Of a stretch of DNA of 32,778 bases, positions 14,877 through 23,227 are shown piece by piece. The number at the start of each line of letters is the position of its first letter. Position 1 is the stretch's first letter. The stretch is from the NCBI GenBank assembly GCA_012523685.1, contig JAAYTR010000236.1, forward strand, positions 1-32,778, written 5' to 3'. A program made the translations under genes and the position numbers. Under the pieces are notes generated by a model that worked only from the letters and a program-made list of their open reading frames with translations, did not search any database and was not told the DNA's origin. The stretch is from Clostridiaceae bacterium. GTDB taxonomy: Bacteria > Bacillota > Clostridia > DSM-8532.

Positions 14877-16688
14877 ATGGGATTAGAGAGACAGAAGAGA
14901 ATACGTAATTTTTGCATTATAGCGCATATTGACCATGGTAAATCCACTTTGGCAGACAGACTGCTCGAAAAAACAGGTGTGCTGACGTCTCGGGAGATGG
15001 ATGCACAAGTTCTTGACAATATGGATATTGAAAGGGAACGGGGAATAACCATCAAGGCTCAAGCTGTCAGAATGATATATAAGGCATCTGACGGGGTTGA
15101 ATATATATTAAACCTTATTGATACCCCGGGTCATGTTGACTTTAACTATGAGGTTTCCAGAAGTATAGCTGCCTGTGAAGGTGCGGTGCTGGTAGTCGAC
15201 GCCTCACAAGGAATTGAAGCACAAACTTTGGCCAATGTATATCTTGCTGTTGAACATAATCTTGAGATAATGCCTGTTATCAACAAGATTGATCTTCCCA
15301 GTGCCAGACCTGACGAGATAATTCAGGAAATAGAGGATGTAATAGGTATAGAAGCACAGGGTGCTCCGCAAATTTCAGCGAAAAACGGAATTAATATTGA
15401 AAGTGTTTTGGAAGGGATAGTTAAGACCATACCGGCGCCTGCAGGAGACGAAGATGAGCCATTGAGAGCTTTAGTCTTTGACTCCTACTATGATGCGTAT
15501 AAAGGCGTAGTTGCATATATCCGTGTCAAAGAGGGAAAAGCGCAGCTGGGTGATACTATTCGTATGATGCATACCGGAAAAGAGTTTGTAGTAACCGAAA
15601 TCGGTTATTTAAGACCCGGAGGCCTAATTCCCAGCGACTCACTGCTTGCCGGCGAGGTGGGGTATTTATGCGCTAGTATTAAAAATGTTAAGGATTGTCG
15701 TGTAGGCGAAACTATAACGAATGCATCAAATCCGGCAAAAGATCCATTGCCGGGATACAAAAAGGCTGTCCCGATGGTGTTCTGCGGCATTTATCCCGCA
15801 GACGGCTCCAAATATGGCGATCTTCGGGATTCTCTTGAAAAATTACAGCTTAATGATGCTTCATTAATGTTTGAGCCTGAGACATCCAAAGCACTAGGCT
15901 TTGGTTTCCGTTGCGGATTTCTTGGATTGCTTCATATGGAGATTATTCAGGAGCGCCTGGAACGTGAATACAATCTTGATCTTATTACAACGGCGCCCAG
16001 TGTAATATATAAAATACTAAAAACCAACGGAGAAATAATTGAACTTGACAACCCCACAAATATGCCTGATCCGACACTCATTGAAAGTATGGAAGAGCCG
16101 GTAGTGAATGCTACAATAATGACCCCTACTGAATTTGTCGGCAATATTATGGAGCTTTGTCAGGAGCGGAGAGGGACGTATCTCGGCATGGAATACCTTG
16201 AGGAGACAAGGGCCATATTGAAATATGAAATACCGCTAAATGAAATAATATACGATTTCTTTGATGCATTGAAATCCCGTACCAAAGGGTATGCATCCTT
16301 AGATTATGAGTTTAAAGGCTATAAAGAATCAAACCTCGTTAAGCTGGATATAAGGATGAATAATGAGGTAGTTGATGCACTGTCCTTCATAATTCATGCT
16401 GACAAGGCATATTCAAGAGGAAGAAGAATGGCCGAGAAATTAAAGGAAACCATTCCGAGGCAAATGTTTGAGATTCCGATACAGGCCTGCATCGGTAATA
16501 AAATAATTGCAAGGGAAACCGTTAAAGCATATAGAAAAGACGTTCTTGCCAAGTGCTACGGGGGAGATATATCCCGTAAGAGAAAGCTGCTTGAAAAGCA
16601 GAAGGAAGGTAAAAAGCGCATGCGTCAGGTCGGCAGTGTAGAAGTGCCGCAAGAGGCATTTATGAGTGTTCTGAAGCTGGATACGTAA
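14877..16688 (+). CDS. lepA: Elongation factor 4 (LepA) GTPase
   Basis: A 603-residue ribosome-associated translational GTPase (EF4/LepA), thought to act in back-translocation or 30S maturation. G motifs are [13 protein letters not shown] (G1), DTPGHVDF (G3) and NKIDLPSA (G4), followed by EF-G-like domains. The LepA-specific C-terminal domain ends ...[19 protein letters not shown]. Length and start (ATG with GGAG at 14863-14866) are normal. It precedes hemW by 36 bases, an arrangement common in Firmicutes next to hrcA. Confidence 0.98.
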   Translation: MGLERQKRIRNFCIIAHIDHGKSTLADRLLEKTGVLTSREMDAQVLDNMDIERERGITIKAQAVRMIYKASDGVEYILNLIDTPGHVDFNYEVSRSIAACEGAVLVVDASQGIEAQTLANVYLAVEHNLEIMPVINKIDLPSARPDEIIQEIEDVIGIEAQGAPQISAKNGINIESVLEGIVKTIPAPAGDEDEPLRALVFDSYYDAYKGVVAYIRVKEGKAQLGDTIRMMHTGKEFVVTEIGYLRPGGLIPSDSLLAGEVGYLCASIKNVKDCRVGETITNASNPAKDPLPGYKKAVPMVFCGIYPADGSKYGDLRDSLEKLQLNDASLMFEPETSKALGFGFRCGFLGLLHMEIIQERLEREYNLDLITTAPSVIYKILKTNGEIIELDNPTNMPDPTLIESMEEPVVNATIMTPTEFVGNIMELCQERRGTYLGMEYLEETRAILKYEIPLNEIIYDFFDALKSRTKGYASLDYEFKGYKESNLVKLDIRMNNEVVDALSFIIHADKAYSRGRRMAEKLKETIPRQMFEIPIQACIGNKIIARETVKAYRKDVLAKCYGGDISRKRKLLEKQKEGKKRMRQVGSVEVPQEAFMSVLKLDT

Positions 16689-16724
16689 GATACTTACTGG
16701 TGCCTGTATTGAAAGGTTTATTGC

Positions 16725-17864
16725 ATGAATCAAAAGAAAATTGGTTTATATATTCATATACCCTTCTGCAAAAAGAAATGCTATTATTGCGATTTTCCAT
16801 CCTATTCGGGAATGGACGATTATTGGGAAGCATATATTGATGCATTGGCATCTGAGCTTATTCAAAAAGCAGATGAATTCCAAAACCCACATGTAGAAAC
16901 TGTTTTTATCGGGGGTGGGACTCCGTCTCTGATTCCTGCAATGTGTATATCTAAAATACTGGATACCGTTTATTCGCATTATACGGTTTCAACGGATTGT
17001 GAATGCACTATCGAATGTAATCCGGGTACCTTAACCGGCGATAAGCTAAAGGCGTATAAGGATCATGGTGTGAACCGCCTCAGTATTGGATTGCAGGCTT
17101 GTCAGGATGAAATCTTAAAAAAGCTTGGCAGAATTCACACCTGTGAAGATTTTTTATTTTCCCTGGAACTGGCACGAAAACATGAATTTGATAATATAAA
17201 TGCCGATATTATATTTAGTATTCCTTATCAGACTTTTGCACACTGGCAGGAGACGATATCACTGATTATATCTTTAGATCTGGCTCATGTTTCATGTTAC
17301 AGCTTACTAATTGAAGATAATACAGTTTACGGTAAGATGAAAAAAGAAGGTATTATTAAAGAGGCAGACGATGAACTGGACAGAAAGATGTATCATTATG
17401 CTGTTGACAGCTTAAATGCAGCCGGACTATACCAGTATGAAATATCTAACTTTGCGAAACCTCATTTAAGGTGCCGGCATAATATGAATTACTGGAGAAG
17501 GGGTGAATATCTCGGAGTTGGTGCAGGCGCACATTCACATTATAATAAAAGACGCTTTGCAAATATATCGGATATTTCCATGTACATTAAAGGTGTTAAC
17601 AGCAGGAGTTTAATTTTATCGGAGGACAGTTATCTTTCAAGGGAGAACGAACTTGAAGAAAGTATTTTTTTAGGACTGCGGCTAAATGAAGGAATTGACT
17701 TAAACAAGCTTTCTAAAGAGTTTGGGATAGATTTGGAGAGAAAGAATAAGAAAAAACTTGAACATTTAACATTACAAGGATTTGTTGAACAAGAGGGATC
17801 TATAGTAAAATTAACAAAAAAAGGGATGGATCTGGCCAATGCAATTATTGTCGAATTAATTTAG
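16725..17864 (+). CDS. hemW: HemW-type radical SAM protein (heme chaperone)
   Basis: A 379-residue radical SAM protein. The motif CKKKCYYC (Cys15, Cys19, Cys22) binds the [4Fe-4S] cluster. The following residues are DF rather than the extra Cys of true HemN, so it belongs to the HemW branch: a heme-binding chaperone rather than coproporphyrinogen dehydrogenase. Also present are VFIGGGTPSLIP (SAM site), RLSIGLQACQDEILKKLGR and the C-terminal HemW domain with NMNYWRRGEYLGVGAGAHS. The start is ATG with GAAAGG upstream. It is probably co-transcribed with lepA. Confidence 0.94.
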   Translation: MNQKKIGLYIHIPFCKKKCYYCDFPSYSGMDDYWEAYIDALASELIQKADEFQNPHVETVFIGGGTPSLIPAMCISKILDTVYSHYTVSTDCECTIECNPGTLTGDKLKAYKDHGVNRLSIGLQACQDEILKKLGRIHTCEDFLFSLELARKHEFDNINADIIFSIPYQTFAHWQETISLIISLDLAHVSCYSLLIEDNTVYGKMKKEGIIKEADDELDRKMYHYAVDSLNAAGLYQYEISNFAKPHLRCRHNMNYWRRGEYLGVGAGAHSHYNKRRFANISDISMYIKGVNSRSLILSEDSYLSRENELEESIFLGLRLNEGIDLNKLSKEFGIDLERKNKKKLEHLTLQGFVEQEGSIVKLTKKGMDLANAIIVELI

Positions 17865-17904
17865 TTAAATATAATAAACAAAGGATATTAAGGGAGGGAT
17901 CTTG

Positions 17905-19179
17905 ATGGAGAAAAAGAACGAAAAAGACATAGCGTTAGCAATACCTGAGCTTTCAGAGATCAGCAACAGCTATATGGAGGATTTTCTTGGAGAGATTCAG
18001 GAAATTCTGGATGAAATCGAGCTTGAACTTGTAAATTTAGAAATGGATCCCGGTAATAAGGAATGCCTGAATTCTATTTATTGCAGCTTCCACACAATCA
18101 GAGGGCTCTCGGGACTGCTTAACAATACTACCTGCATAAAAATCACTGTAGCTACTGAAGAACTGCTGGAGACAGTAAGAAAATATAGTCCCGTAATATC
18201 AAAAACAATAATCAATTTGATTCTGGATTCCATAGACTTTATAAAAAAGCTGAACAATAACCCTGAACTGATTGAGGACAGTAAGTTCTACGGTGAAGTT
18301 GGCCGTCACTTAATTAATCTGAACAAAATTAAAGACGACATTCTTTTAGAAGTACGTAAGCCTATGACAAGAGATGCCCGGATAGGGGAAATCCTGGTTC
18401 AGGAGGGCGCATTGGCTCAATCAGAAGTTGAGGACGTTCTGAAAAAACAAAATAAAAGCAATAACAGAATGAAGTTTGGGGAAATTGTACTGAGAGAGAA
18501 AAAAGTTGATGCATCTGATATTATAAAAGCTATTCGAATGCAGAAGGTTCGCAATACCAATTCTGTAGATCAATATGTCAGGATTCCTCTGGAGAGACTG
18601 GATCAGATTATTGAAATTATTCAGAATGTAAGTACTTTATATGATTCGGTAAAAGATGAGGCTGTTCTTCGCTTTGGCAGCAACGATGCACTGACTATTG
18701 AGTCGACAAAAGCATATCATTTAATTACGGATGTCAGGAATATATTAAAAGAATTACGGATGGTTAATCTGCAGCAAGCATTCCAGAAGCTTACGCGGCT
18801 AGTGTGTTCAATAATTGAGGAGAATCATCTGGAAGTCATGTTTTCTACTCTGGGTGAGAATATTGAAGTGGACAAGGAGATTGCAGACAGAATTGCCCTT
18901 CCAATTGGAGATTTAATCTGGTTGCTCCTTGATAAGGCATACAGCAGGAAGGAAAATAATAACAATAAACGTATCGGTAGTATTGAAGTGGTTGCCTACG
19001 AAGAGAGTAATACTGTTCATATCGATATTACAAGTGATGTTGCTACTGATATAGAGGAACTGAAATCAGACAATAAGTACATTGAAAATATGCAAAAGCT
19101 TAATTATTTAAAATGCCGGCTGGAAACCGATGACATGCATGGTGAAGGTGTAAGAATGTCTGTTATAATTCAGAGATAG
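17905..19179 (+). CDS. CheA-like Hpt protein with degenerate ATPase domain
   Basis: A 424-residue CheA-related protein. Residues 15-115 form an Hpt domain with the phospho-accepting His63 in SFHTIRGLSGLL. Residues about 158-215 hold two helical repeats starting RIGEILVQEG and KFGEIVLREK, a pattern resembling domains in type II/IV secretion ATPases and some CheA proteins. Residues 223-300 match the CheA dimerisation helices (YVRIPLERLDQIIEIIQNV). Residues 308-424 resemble the CheA ATPase domain, but the N box reads IGDLIWLLLDKAYSRKENN, without the HLxRNxxDHGIE residues, and the DxGxG box is SDVAT. Only the final GEGVRMSVIIQ recalls the G-rich lid. No CheW-like P5 domain follows. TTG at 17902 is possible, but ATG at 17905 has better spacing to GGGAGGG. 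It is probably a phosphotransfer scaffold, not a kinase. Confidence 0.82.
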   Translation: MEKKNEKDIALAIPELSEISNSYMEDFLGEIQEILDEIELELVNLEMDPGNKECLNSIYCSFHTIRGLSGLLNNTTCIKITVATEELLETVRKYSPVISKTIINLILDSIDFIKKLNNNPELIEDSKFYGEVGRHLINLNKIKDDILLEVRKPMTRDARIGEILVQEGALAQSEVEDVLKKQNKSNNRMKFGEIVLREKKVDASDIIKAIRMQKVRNTNSVDQYVRIPLERLDQIIEIIQNVSTLYDSVKDEAVLRFGSNDALTIESTKAYHLITDVRNILKELRMVNLQQAFQKLTRLVCSIIEENHLEVMFSTLGENIEVDKEIADRIALPIGDLIWLLLDKAYSRKENNNNKRIGSIEVVAYEESNTVHIDITSDVATDIEELKSDNKYIENMQKLNYLKCRLETDDMHGEGVRMSVIIQR

Positions 19180-19217
19180 TTTTATCAAAATACATAATAT
19201 AGTGGTGTTATGATAAA

Positions 19218-19252
19218 AAATACCCTTGTAGTGGTGCAAGGGTATTTGTTTT
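19218..19252 (+). terminator. Terminator after the CheA-like gene
   Basis: AAATACCCTTG (19218-19228) pairs perfectly with CAAGGGTATTT (19237-19247), followed by GTTTT. It separates the lepA transcript from the hrcA transcript. Confidence 0.88.
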
Positions 19253-19291
19253 GCCTGTTTGCAACGTTATCACATTTAAAAATTGGAATAC

Positions 19292-19320
19292 TTGACAAAG
19301 AGATAGTACAATGATATTTT
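19292..19320 (+). promoter_or_regulatory. Promoter of the hrcA-grpE-dnaK operon
   Basis: Perfect TTGACA (19292-19297), a 17-base spacer and TATTTT (19315-19320). Transcription would start within the CIRCE element just downstream, the usual geometry for HrcA repression. Confidence 0.8.
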
Positions 19321-19324
19321 TATA

Positions 19325-19351
19325 TTAGCACTCAATGGGTGAGAGTGCTAA
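19325..19351 (+). promoter_or_regulatory. CIRCE operator for HrcA
   Basis: TTAGCACTC (19325-19333), 9 bases, then GAGTGCTAA (19343-19351): a perfect match to the CIRCE consensus. HrcA binds it and represses the operon until heat shock. The in-frame ATG at 19335 lies within this operator and so is not the translational start of hrcA. Confidence 0.98.
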
Positions 19352-19373
19352 CAATAGAACGGGGGTGAAGGTA

Positions 19374-20429
19374 ATGGTCCGGGATAACGAGCTTAGTGAA
19401 AGAAAACGAAGTATACTGAAATCCATTATAGATGATTATATACAATCGGCACAGCCTGTCGGGTCCAGGACTATTGCCAGAAAGCATGAATTAGGCCTCG
19501 GTTCTGCTACTATACGCAACGAAATGGCTGACCTGGAGGAATTAGGATATATTACACAACCTCATACATCCGCCGGAAGAACGCCCACTGATAAAGGGTA
19601 CCGTTTTTATGTGGAGAATTTAATGCAGATTCATAGCCTTGCTAAGGATGAAATGGCCTTAATCAGAAAGGCTATGAATGAAAAAATAGAGGAAATTAAC
19701 GAGCTTATCAAAAGAGCAAGTACAATTATTTCAAATATAACAGGTTATACTGCCGTGGTAATGTCGCCGCAGCTTACAAGAACTGTGATAAAGTCAGTTA
19801 AGTTGTTAGGTATTGATGAAAAAAGGCTACTGATTGTAGTGGTTGCGGGGGGCGGAATAGTTCATAACAGGCTGATCAGCCACGATAGTTTAATTGATGG
19901 CTCACATATAGAAAAGCTTAATCAAGCTTTTAATATAATTATTTCAGGTAAAACCATGGACCAGATTTCAATGCCGGTAGTAAAGGAGCTTCAAAGAGAT
20001 ATTGATGTTCCTAAAGAAGTGCTGATTCCCATCTTTGAAGCCATAGAAGACTGTGTCCGGAAAATCGAAACTGCAGATTTTTATATTGATGGCGTAACCA
20101 ATATATTGAACTATCCTGAGTTTAACGATCTAATGAAGGCACGGGAGGTTTTGGATATTCTCAAGGAAAAAGAGATCATAAACCAGTTGATTTTTGAAGG
20201 ATCAAAAAAACAGCAGCTTGAGTTCAAAATCGGCAGTGAAAATGAAATTAATGAAATGAAGGATTTAAGTGTAATAACAACTGTCTATGGTCGAAAAGGC
20301 AAGGATATTGGAACCATCGGAGTCATAGGTCCGACACGTATGACTTACGGAAAGGTGGTTTCTTCAATAAAATACATCAGAGAGCTTCTGAACAGAGAAA
20401 TAATAAAAATATTTGGGGATGATCTCTGA
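19374..20429 (+). CDS. hrcA: Heat-inducible transcription repressor HrcA
   Basis: A 351-residue repressor of class I heat-shock genes that binds CIRCE and is assisted by GroEL. The N-terminal winged helix contains RKRSILKSIIDDYI and GSRTIARKHELGLGSATIRNEMADLEELGYI, followed by HTSAGRTPTDKGYRFYV. A GAF-like domain and C-terminal segment follow (TVYGRKGKDIGTIGVIGPTRMTYGKVVS). The chosen ATG follows GGGGGTGAAGG. An upstream ATG at 19335 would place coding sequence in the CIRCE operator and lacks a ribosome binding site. It is autoregulated, judging from the operator. Confidence 0.97.
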   Translation: MVRDNELSERKRSILKSIIDDYIQSAQPVGSRTIARKHELGLGSATIRNEMADLEELGYITQPHTSAGRTPTDKGYRFYVENLMQIHSLAKDEMALIRKAMNEKIEEINELIKRASTIISNITGYTAVVMSPQLTRTVIKSVKLLGIDEKRLLIVVVAGGGIVHNRLISHDSLIDGSHIEKLNQAFNIIISGKTMDQISMPVVKELQRDIDVPKEVLIPIFEAIEDCVRKIETADFYIDGVTNILNYPEFNDLMKAREVLDILKEKEIINQLIFEGSKKQQLEFKIGSENEINEMKDLSVITTVYGRKGKDIGTIGVIGPTRMTYGKVVSSIKYIRELLNREIIKIFGDDL

Positions 20430-20451
20430 TAGGTGCGAAAGGAAGTAAATA

Positions 20452-21030
20452 ATGACAAAGAACAGCGATGTTGCTCCAAAGAAGAAAATCAGTACTGATG
20501 AAGATGTTGAAATAGCAACTGAGGCTTCTGTACAAAACGATGATAATGGTTTGGACAAACAAAACGAAGATATTGATCTTAATGAAGCTATTAAAAAGAA
20601 AGACGCAGAGTTGAACGAATTAGTCGATAGGATGCAGCGCCTGGCTGCAGAATACGACAACTTTCGGAAAAGGACTCAGAAAGAGAAAGAAAGAATTTAT
20701 ATTGATGCACTCGTTGATGTAGTAGGCAAATTTCTTCCGGTAGTAGATAATCTGGAACGGGCTGTTACAGCGGCTGAACAAGAAGAAAACAAAGGAATTC
20801 TGGAAGGAATAAATCTAATTTACAAGCAAACAATGGATGCGCTGGATAAACTGGGTGTTAAACCCATTGAAGCTGTTGGTACGTGTTTTGACCCTGAAAT
20901 TCATAATGCCGTTATGCATGTTGAGGATGATTCCCTTGAGTGCAACATAGTAACAGAAGAGTTTCAAAAAGGCTACATTTACAGAGATGAAGTAGTAATA
21001 CGGCATTCGGTGGTAAAGGTAGCAAACTGA
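20452..21030 (+). CDS. grpE: GrpE nucleotide exchange factor
   Basis: A 192-residue DnaK co-chaperone that drives ADP release. The first 60 residues are acidic and charged, then a long coiled-coil helix, then RLAAEYDNFRKRTQKEKE, a core motif, and the C-terminal beta domain ending VVRHSVVKVAN-like (EVVIRHSVVKV). GGAAG lies 8-12 bases before the ATG. It is 22 bases after hrcA and so in the same CIRCE-controlled operon. Confidence 0.97.
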   Translation: MTKNSDVAPKKKISTDEDVEIATEASVQNDDNGLDKQNEDIDLNEAIKKKDAELNELVDRMQRLAAEYDNFRKRTQKEKERIYIDALVDVVGKFLPVVDNLERAVTAAEQEENKGILEGINLIYKQTMDALDKLGVKPIEAVGTCFDPEIHNAVMHVEDDSLECNIVTEEFQKGYIYRDEVVIRHSVVKVAN

Positions 21031-21113
21031 CAAAATATATCACAGCATAAAATATTACAAATAATAAAATTGTACTCTTTGACCTTAAATATAATAACAG
21101 GAGAGTGTTTAAA

Positions 21114-22961
21114 ATGGCAAAAGTTATAGGTATAGACCTTGGAACAACTAATTCGTGTGTCGCTGTAATGGAAGGCGGCGAGCCCGTTGTAATCACAAAT
21201 GCAGAAGGAAACCGCACAACTCCGTCAGTTGTAGCCTTTTCTAAAACAGGGGAGAGACTTGTTGGGCAAGTTGCAAAGCGACAGGCTATTACAAACCCTG
21301 AAAGAACTGTTATGTCCGTAAAAAGAGATATGGGCACTGACAGAAAGATTAAAATCGATGAAAAAAGTTTTACTCCTCAGGAAATTTCGGCAATGGTATT
21401 GCAGAAATTAAAAGCGGACGCAGAGGCATACCTGGGAGAAAAAGTTAACCAGGCTGTTATTACGGTTCCTGCATATTTTTCTGACTCGCAGCGTCAGGCA
21501 ACAAAAGATGCCGGCAAAATTGCGGGTCTCGAAGTATTGCGAATAATTAATGAGCCAACTGCTGCAGCGTTGGCTTATGGTTTGGATAAAGAAAGTGATC
21601 AGAAGATTCTTGTTTTTGACTTAGGTGGCGGAACATTTGACGTATCCATTCTTGAGATAGGAGACGGTGTTTTTGAGGTTCTGGCAACCAGCGGGAACAA
21701 TCGATTAGGTGGTGACGATTTTGATCAGAGAGTCATTGATTGGCTCGCTGATGAATTCAAGAAAGATAATGGAATTGATTTAAGAAACGATAAAATGGCA
21801 ATGCAGCGCCTAAAAGAAGCAGCGGAGAAAGCTAAAATTGAGCTCTCCAGTGTTGCACAATCAAATATAAACCTGCCTTTTATTACTGCTGATGCATCAG
21901 GACCTAAGCACCTGGATACTAACTTAACCCGTGCTAAATTTGATGAATTAACAGCAGATTTGGTAGAAAAGACAATGGAACCACTGCGCAAAGCGCTGTC
22001 TGACGCCGGCCTTTCACCCAACGAGATTGACAGAGTATTACTGGTAGGCGGTTCAACCCGTATTCCGGCTGTTCAGGATGGTGTTAAGAAATTCTTAGGT
22101 AAAGAACCTTTTAAGGGAATAAACCCCGATGAATGTGTTGCAATTGGAGCAGCTATACAGGCTGGTGTACTTTCCGGAGAAGTCAAAGATTTACTCCTTT
22201 TAGATGTAACTCCGCTATCTCTCGGAATTGAAACCCTCGGTGGTGTATTTACCAAATTGATTGAAAGGAATACAACAATCCCTACAAAGAAGAGTCAAAT
22301 CTTTTCAACTGCTGCTGACGGACAAACCAGTGTTGACATAAAGGTTTACCAGGGTGAGCGTGAGATGGCTGCTCATAACAAGCTATTAGGGAATTTCCAG
22401 CTTACAGGTATTCCGCCGGCTCCCCGTGGAGTTCCTCAGATAGAAGTTACATTTGATATTGATGCCAATGGTATTGTTCATGTATCGGCAAAGGATATGG
22501 GGACAGGAAATGAACAGAATATAACCATAACCGCAAGCAGCAACTTAAGTGAAGCCGATATCGAAAAGGCCATTAAAGAAGCTGAAAGATTTGCTGCTGA
22601 AGACAAAAAGCAAAAAGAAAGCATTGAAGTCCGTAATGAAGCTGACAGCCTGGTTTATCAAACTGAGAAGACGCTGAAAGATATGGGTGACAAGCTGAGT
22701 GCTGAGGATAAATCTGCAATCGAAGCCGAGATTAACAAAGTTAAGGAAGCTCTTAAAGGCAGTGATACTGCTGCAATCAAGCAGGCAACTGAGAGTTTGA
22801 CTCAGGCATTCTATGGCATCTCACAGAAATTATATCAACAAAATCCTCAGGGACAAGGACCCAATCCGGATGCCGGATTTAATCCCGGTGCTGATGGCAA
22901 TGCCCAAGACAATGTTTATAATGCTGATTATAAAGTAGTTGATGAGGATGATAAACAATAA
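21114..22961 (+). CDS. dnaK: Chaperone DnaK (Hsp70)
   Basis: A 615-residue Hsp70. The N-terminal ATPase domain shows [44 protein letters not shown] and [14 protein letters not shown]. The substrate domain starts near [14 protein letters not shown] and ends with the acidic VVDEDDKQ. An upstream in-frame GTG at 21105 would add three residues, but ACAGGAGA at 21096-21103 fits the ATG at 21114. The 83-base gap from grpE has no clear promoter, so it probably depends on the CIRCE promoter. Confidence 0.98.
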   Translation: MAKVIGIDLGTTNSCVAVMEGGEPVVITNAEGNRTTPSVVAFSKTGERLVGQVAKRQAITNPERTVMSVKRDMGTDRKIKIDEKSFTPQEISAMVLQKLKADAEAYLGEKVNQAVITVPAYFSDSQRQATKDAGKIAGLEVLRIINEPTAAALAYGLDKESDQKILVFDLGGGTFDVSILEIGDGVFEVLATSGNNRLGGDDFDQRVIDWLADEFKKDNGIDLRNDKMAMQRLKEAAEKAKIELSSVAQSNINLPFITADASGPKHLDTNLTRAKFDELTADLVEKTMEPLRKALSDAGLSPNEIDRVLLVGGSTRIPAVQDGVKKFLGKEPFKGINPDECVAIGAAIQAGVLSGEVKDLLLLDVTPLSLGIETLGGVFTKLIERNTTIPTKKSQIFSTAADGQTSVDIKVYQGEREMAAHNKLLGNFQLTGIPPAPRGVPQIEVTFDIDANGIVHVSAKDMGTGNEQNITITASSNLSEADIEKAIKEAERFAAEDKKQKESIEVRNEADSLVYQTEKTLKDMGDKLSAEDKSAIEAEINKVKEALKGSDTAAIKQATESLTQAFYGISQKLYQQNPQGQGPNPDAGFNPGADGNAQDNVYNADYKVVDEDDKQ

Positions 22962-23036
22962 AATAGACAGGTTAGAGCCATAATTCTAAAATAAATTTGC
23001 TAATATTAATTTGGAACGGTATTTGTCTGGAATATG

Positions 23037-23045
23037 TGGTATAAT
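23037..23045 (+). promoter_or_regulatory. Extended -10 promoter element in the dnaK-dnaJ gap
   Basis: TGGTATAAT, a perfect TATAAT with an extended TGn, like the one before lepA. No good -35 lies at the ideal distance (TTGTCT at 23023-23028 is too close). Its transcript would start near 23052, giving dnaJ a separate promoter from the CIRCE-driven hrcA operon. Confidence 0.5.
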
Positions 23046-23050
23046 ATGCC

Positions 23051-23064
23051 CGCAAGCGCTTGCA
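23051..23064. promoter_or_regulatory. LacI/CcpA-type palindromic operator
   Basis: GCAAGCGCTTGC (23052-23063) is a perfect 12-base palindrome with the AAGCGCTT core of LacI-family operators. Read as CGCAAGCGCTTGCA, it matches the catabolite-response pattern TGNAANCGNTNNCA at every defined position but the first. It overlaps the expected start point of the -10 element at 23040, a position suited to repression. Confidence 0.5.
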
Positions 23065-23070
23065 TAGCAA

Positions 23071-23155
23071 AATACGGTTGTGGTCATGTTACACTATCTC
23101 CGTATTAGGGACCTCCCGCTTACCCAAATTTAAGGTTTCGGTAACATATCGGAGG
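23071..23155 (+). ncRNA. Structured leader RNA upstream of dnaJ with alternative pairings
   Basis: One set of pairings is AATACGG (23071-23077) with CCGTATT (23100-23106), then TTACC (23120-23124) with GGTAA (23140-23144) inside CCTCC (23112-23116) with GGAGG (23151-23155). The last pairing hides a Shine-Dalgarno. Competing pairings are ATGTTAC (23086-23092) with GTAACAT (23141-23147), and CTCCG (23098-23102) with CGGAG (23150-23154). No known riboswitch family was recognised. It may control the small ORF after it and, through it, dnaJ. Confidence 0.5.
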
Positions 23156-23165
23156 CATTGAAACT

Positions 23166-23225
23166 ATGTATGAAAGACATTTACCGTTTCATCTTTGTAC
23201 ATATGAAGCTAAATTGGAGGGTTAA
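23166..23225 (+). CDS. Candidate 19-residue leader peptide before dnaJ
   Basis: ATG at 23166 with GGAGG at 23151-23155 (10-base spacing), reading [19 protein letters not shown] and stopping with TAA at 23223-23225, two bases before the dnaJ TTG. The ORF runs through the dnaJ ribosome binding site, so ribosomes translating it would affect dnaJ initiation. Whether it is translated is unknown; no homolog is recalled. Confidence 0.4.
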   Translation: MYERHLPFHLCTYEAKLEG

Positions 23226-23227
23226 TC

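Noticed and set aside
16725-17864. Assignment as HemN (coproporphyrinogen dehydrogenase)
   Set aside because: The radical SAM motif lacks the extra cysteine found in true HemN; the C-terminal motif and lepA neighbourhood indicate HemW.
19335-19373. ATG at 19335 as the hrcA start
   Set aside because: It lies inside the CIRCE element at or just after the transcription start, with no ribosome binding site; ATG at 19374 has one and begins at the HrcA winged helix.
21070-21095. Separate promoter for dnaK (TTGTAC...TATAAT)
   Set aside because: The spacer is only 14 bases, and no extended -10 is present, so read-through from the CIRCE promoter is the simpler view.
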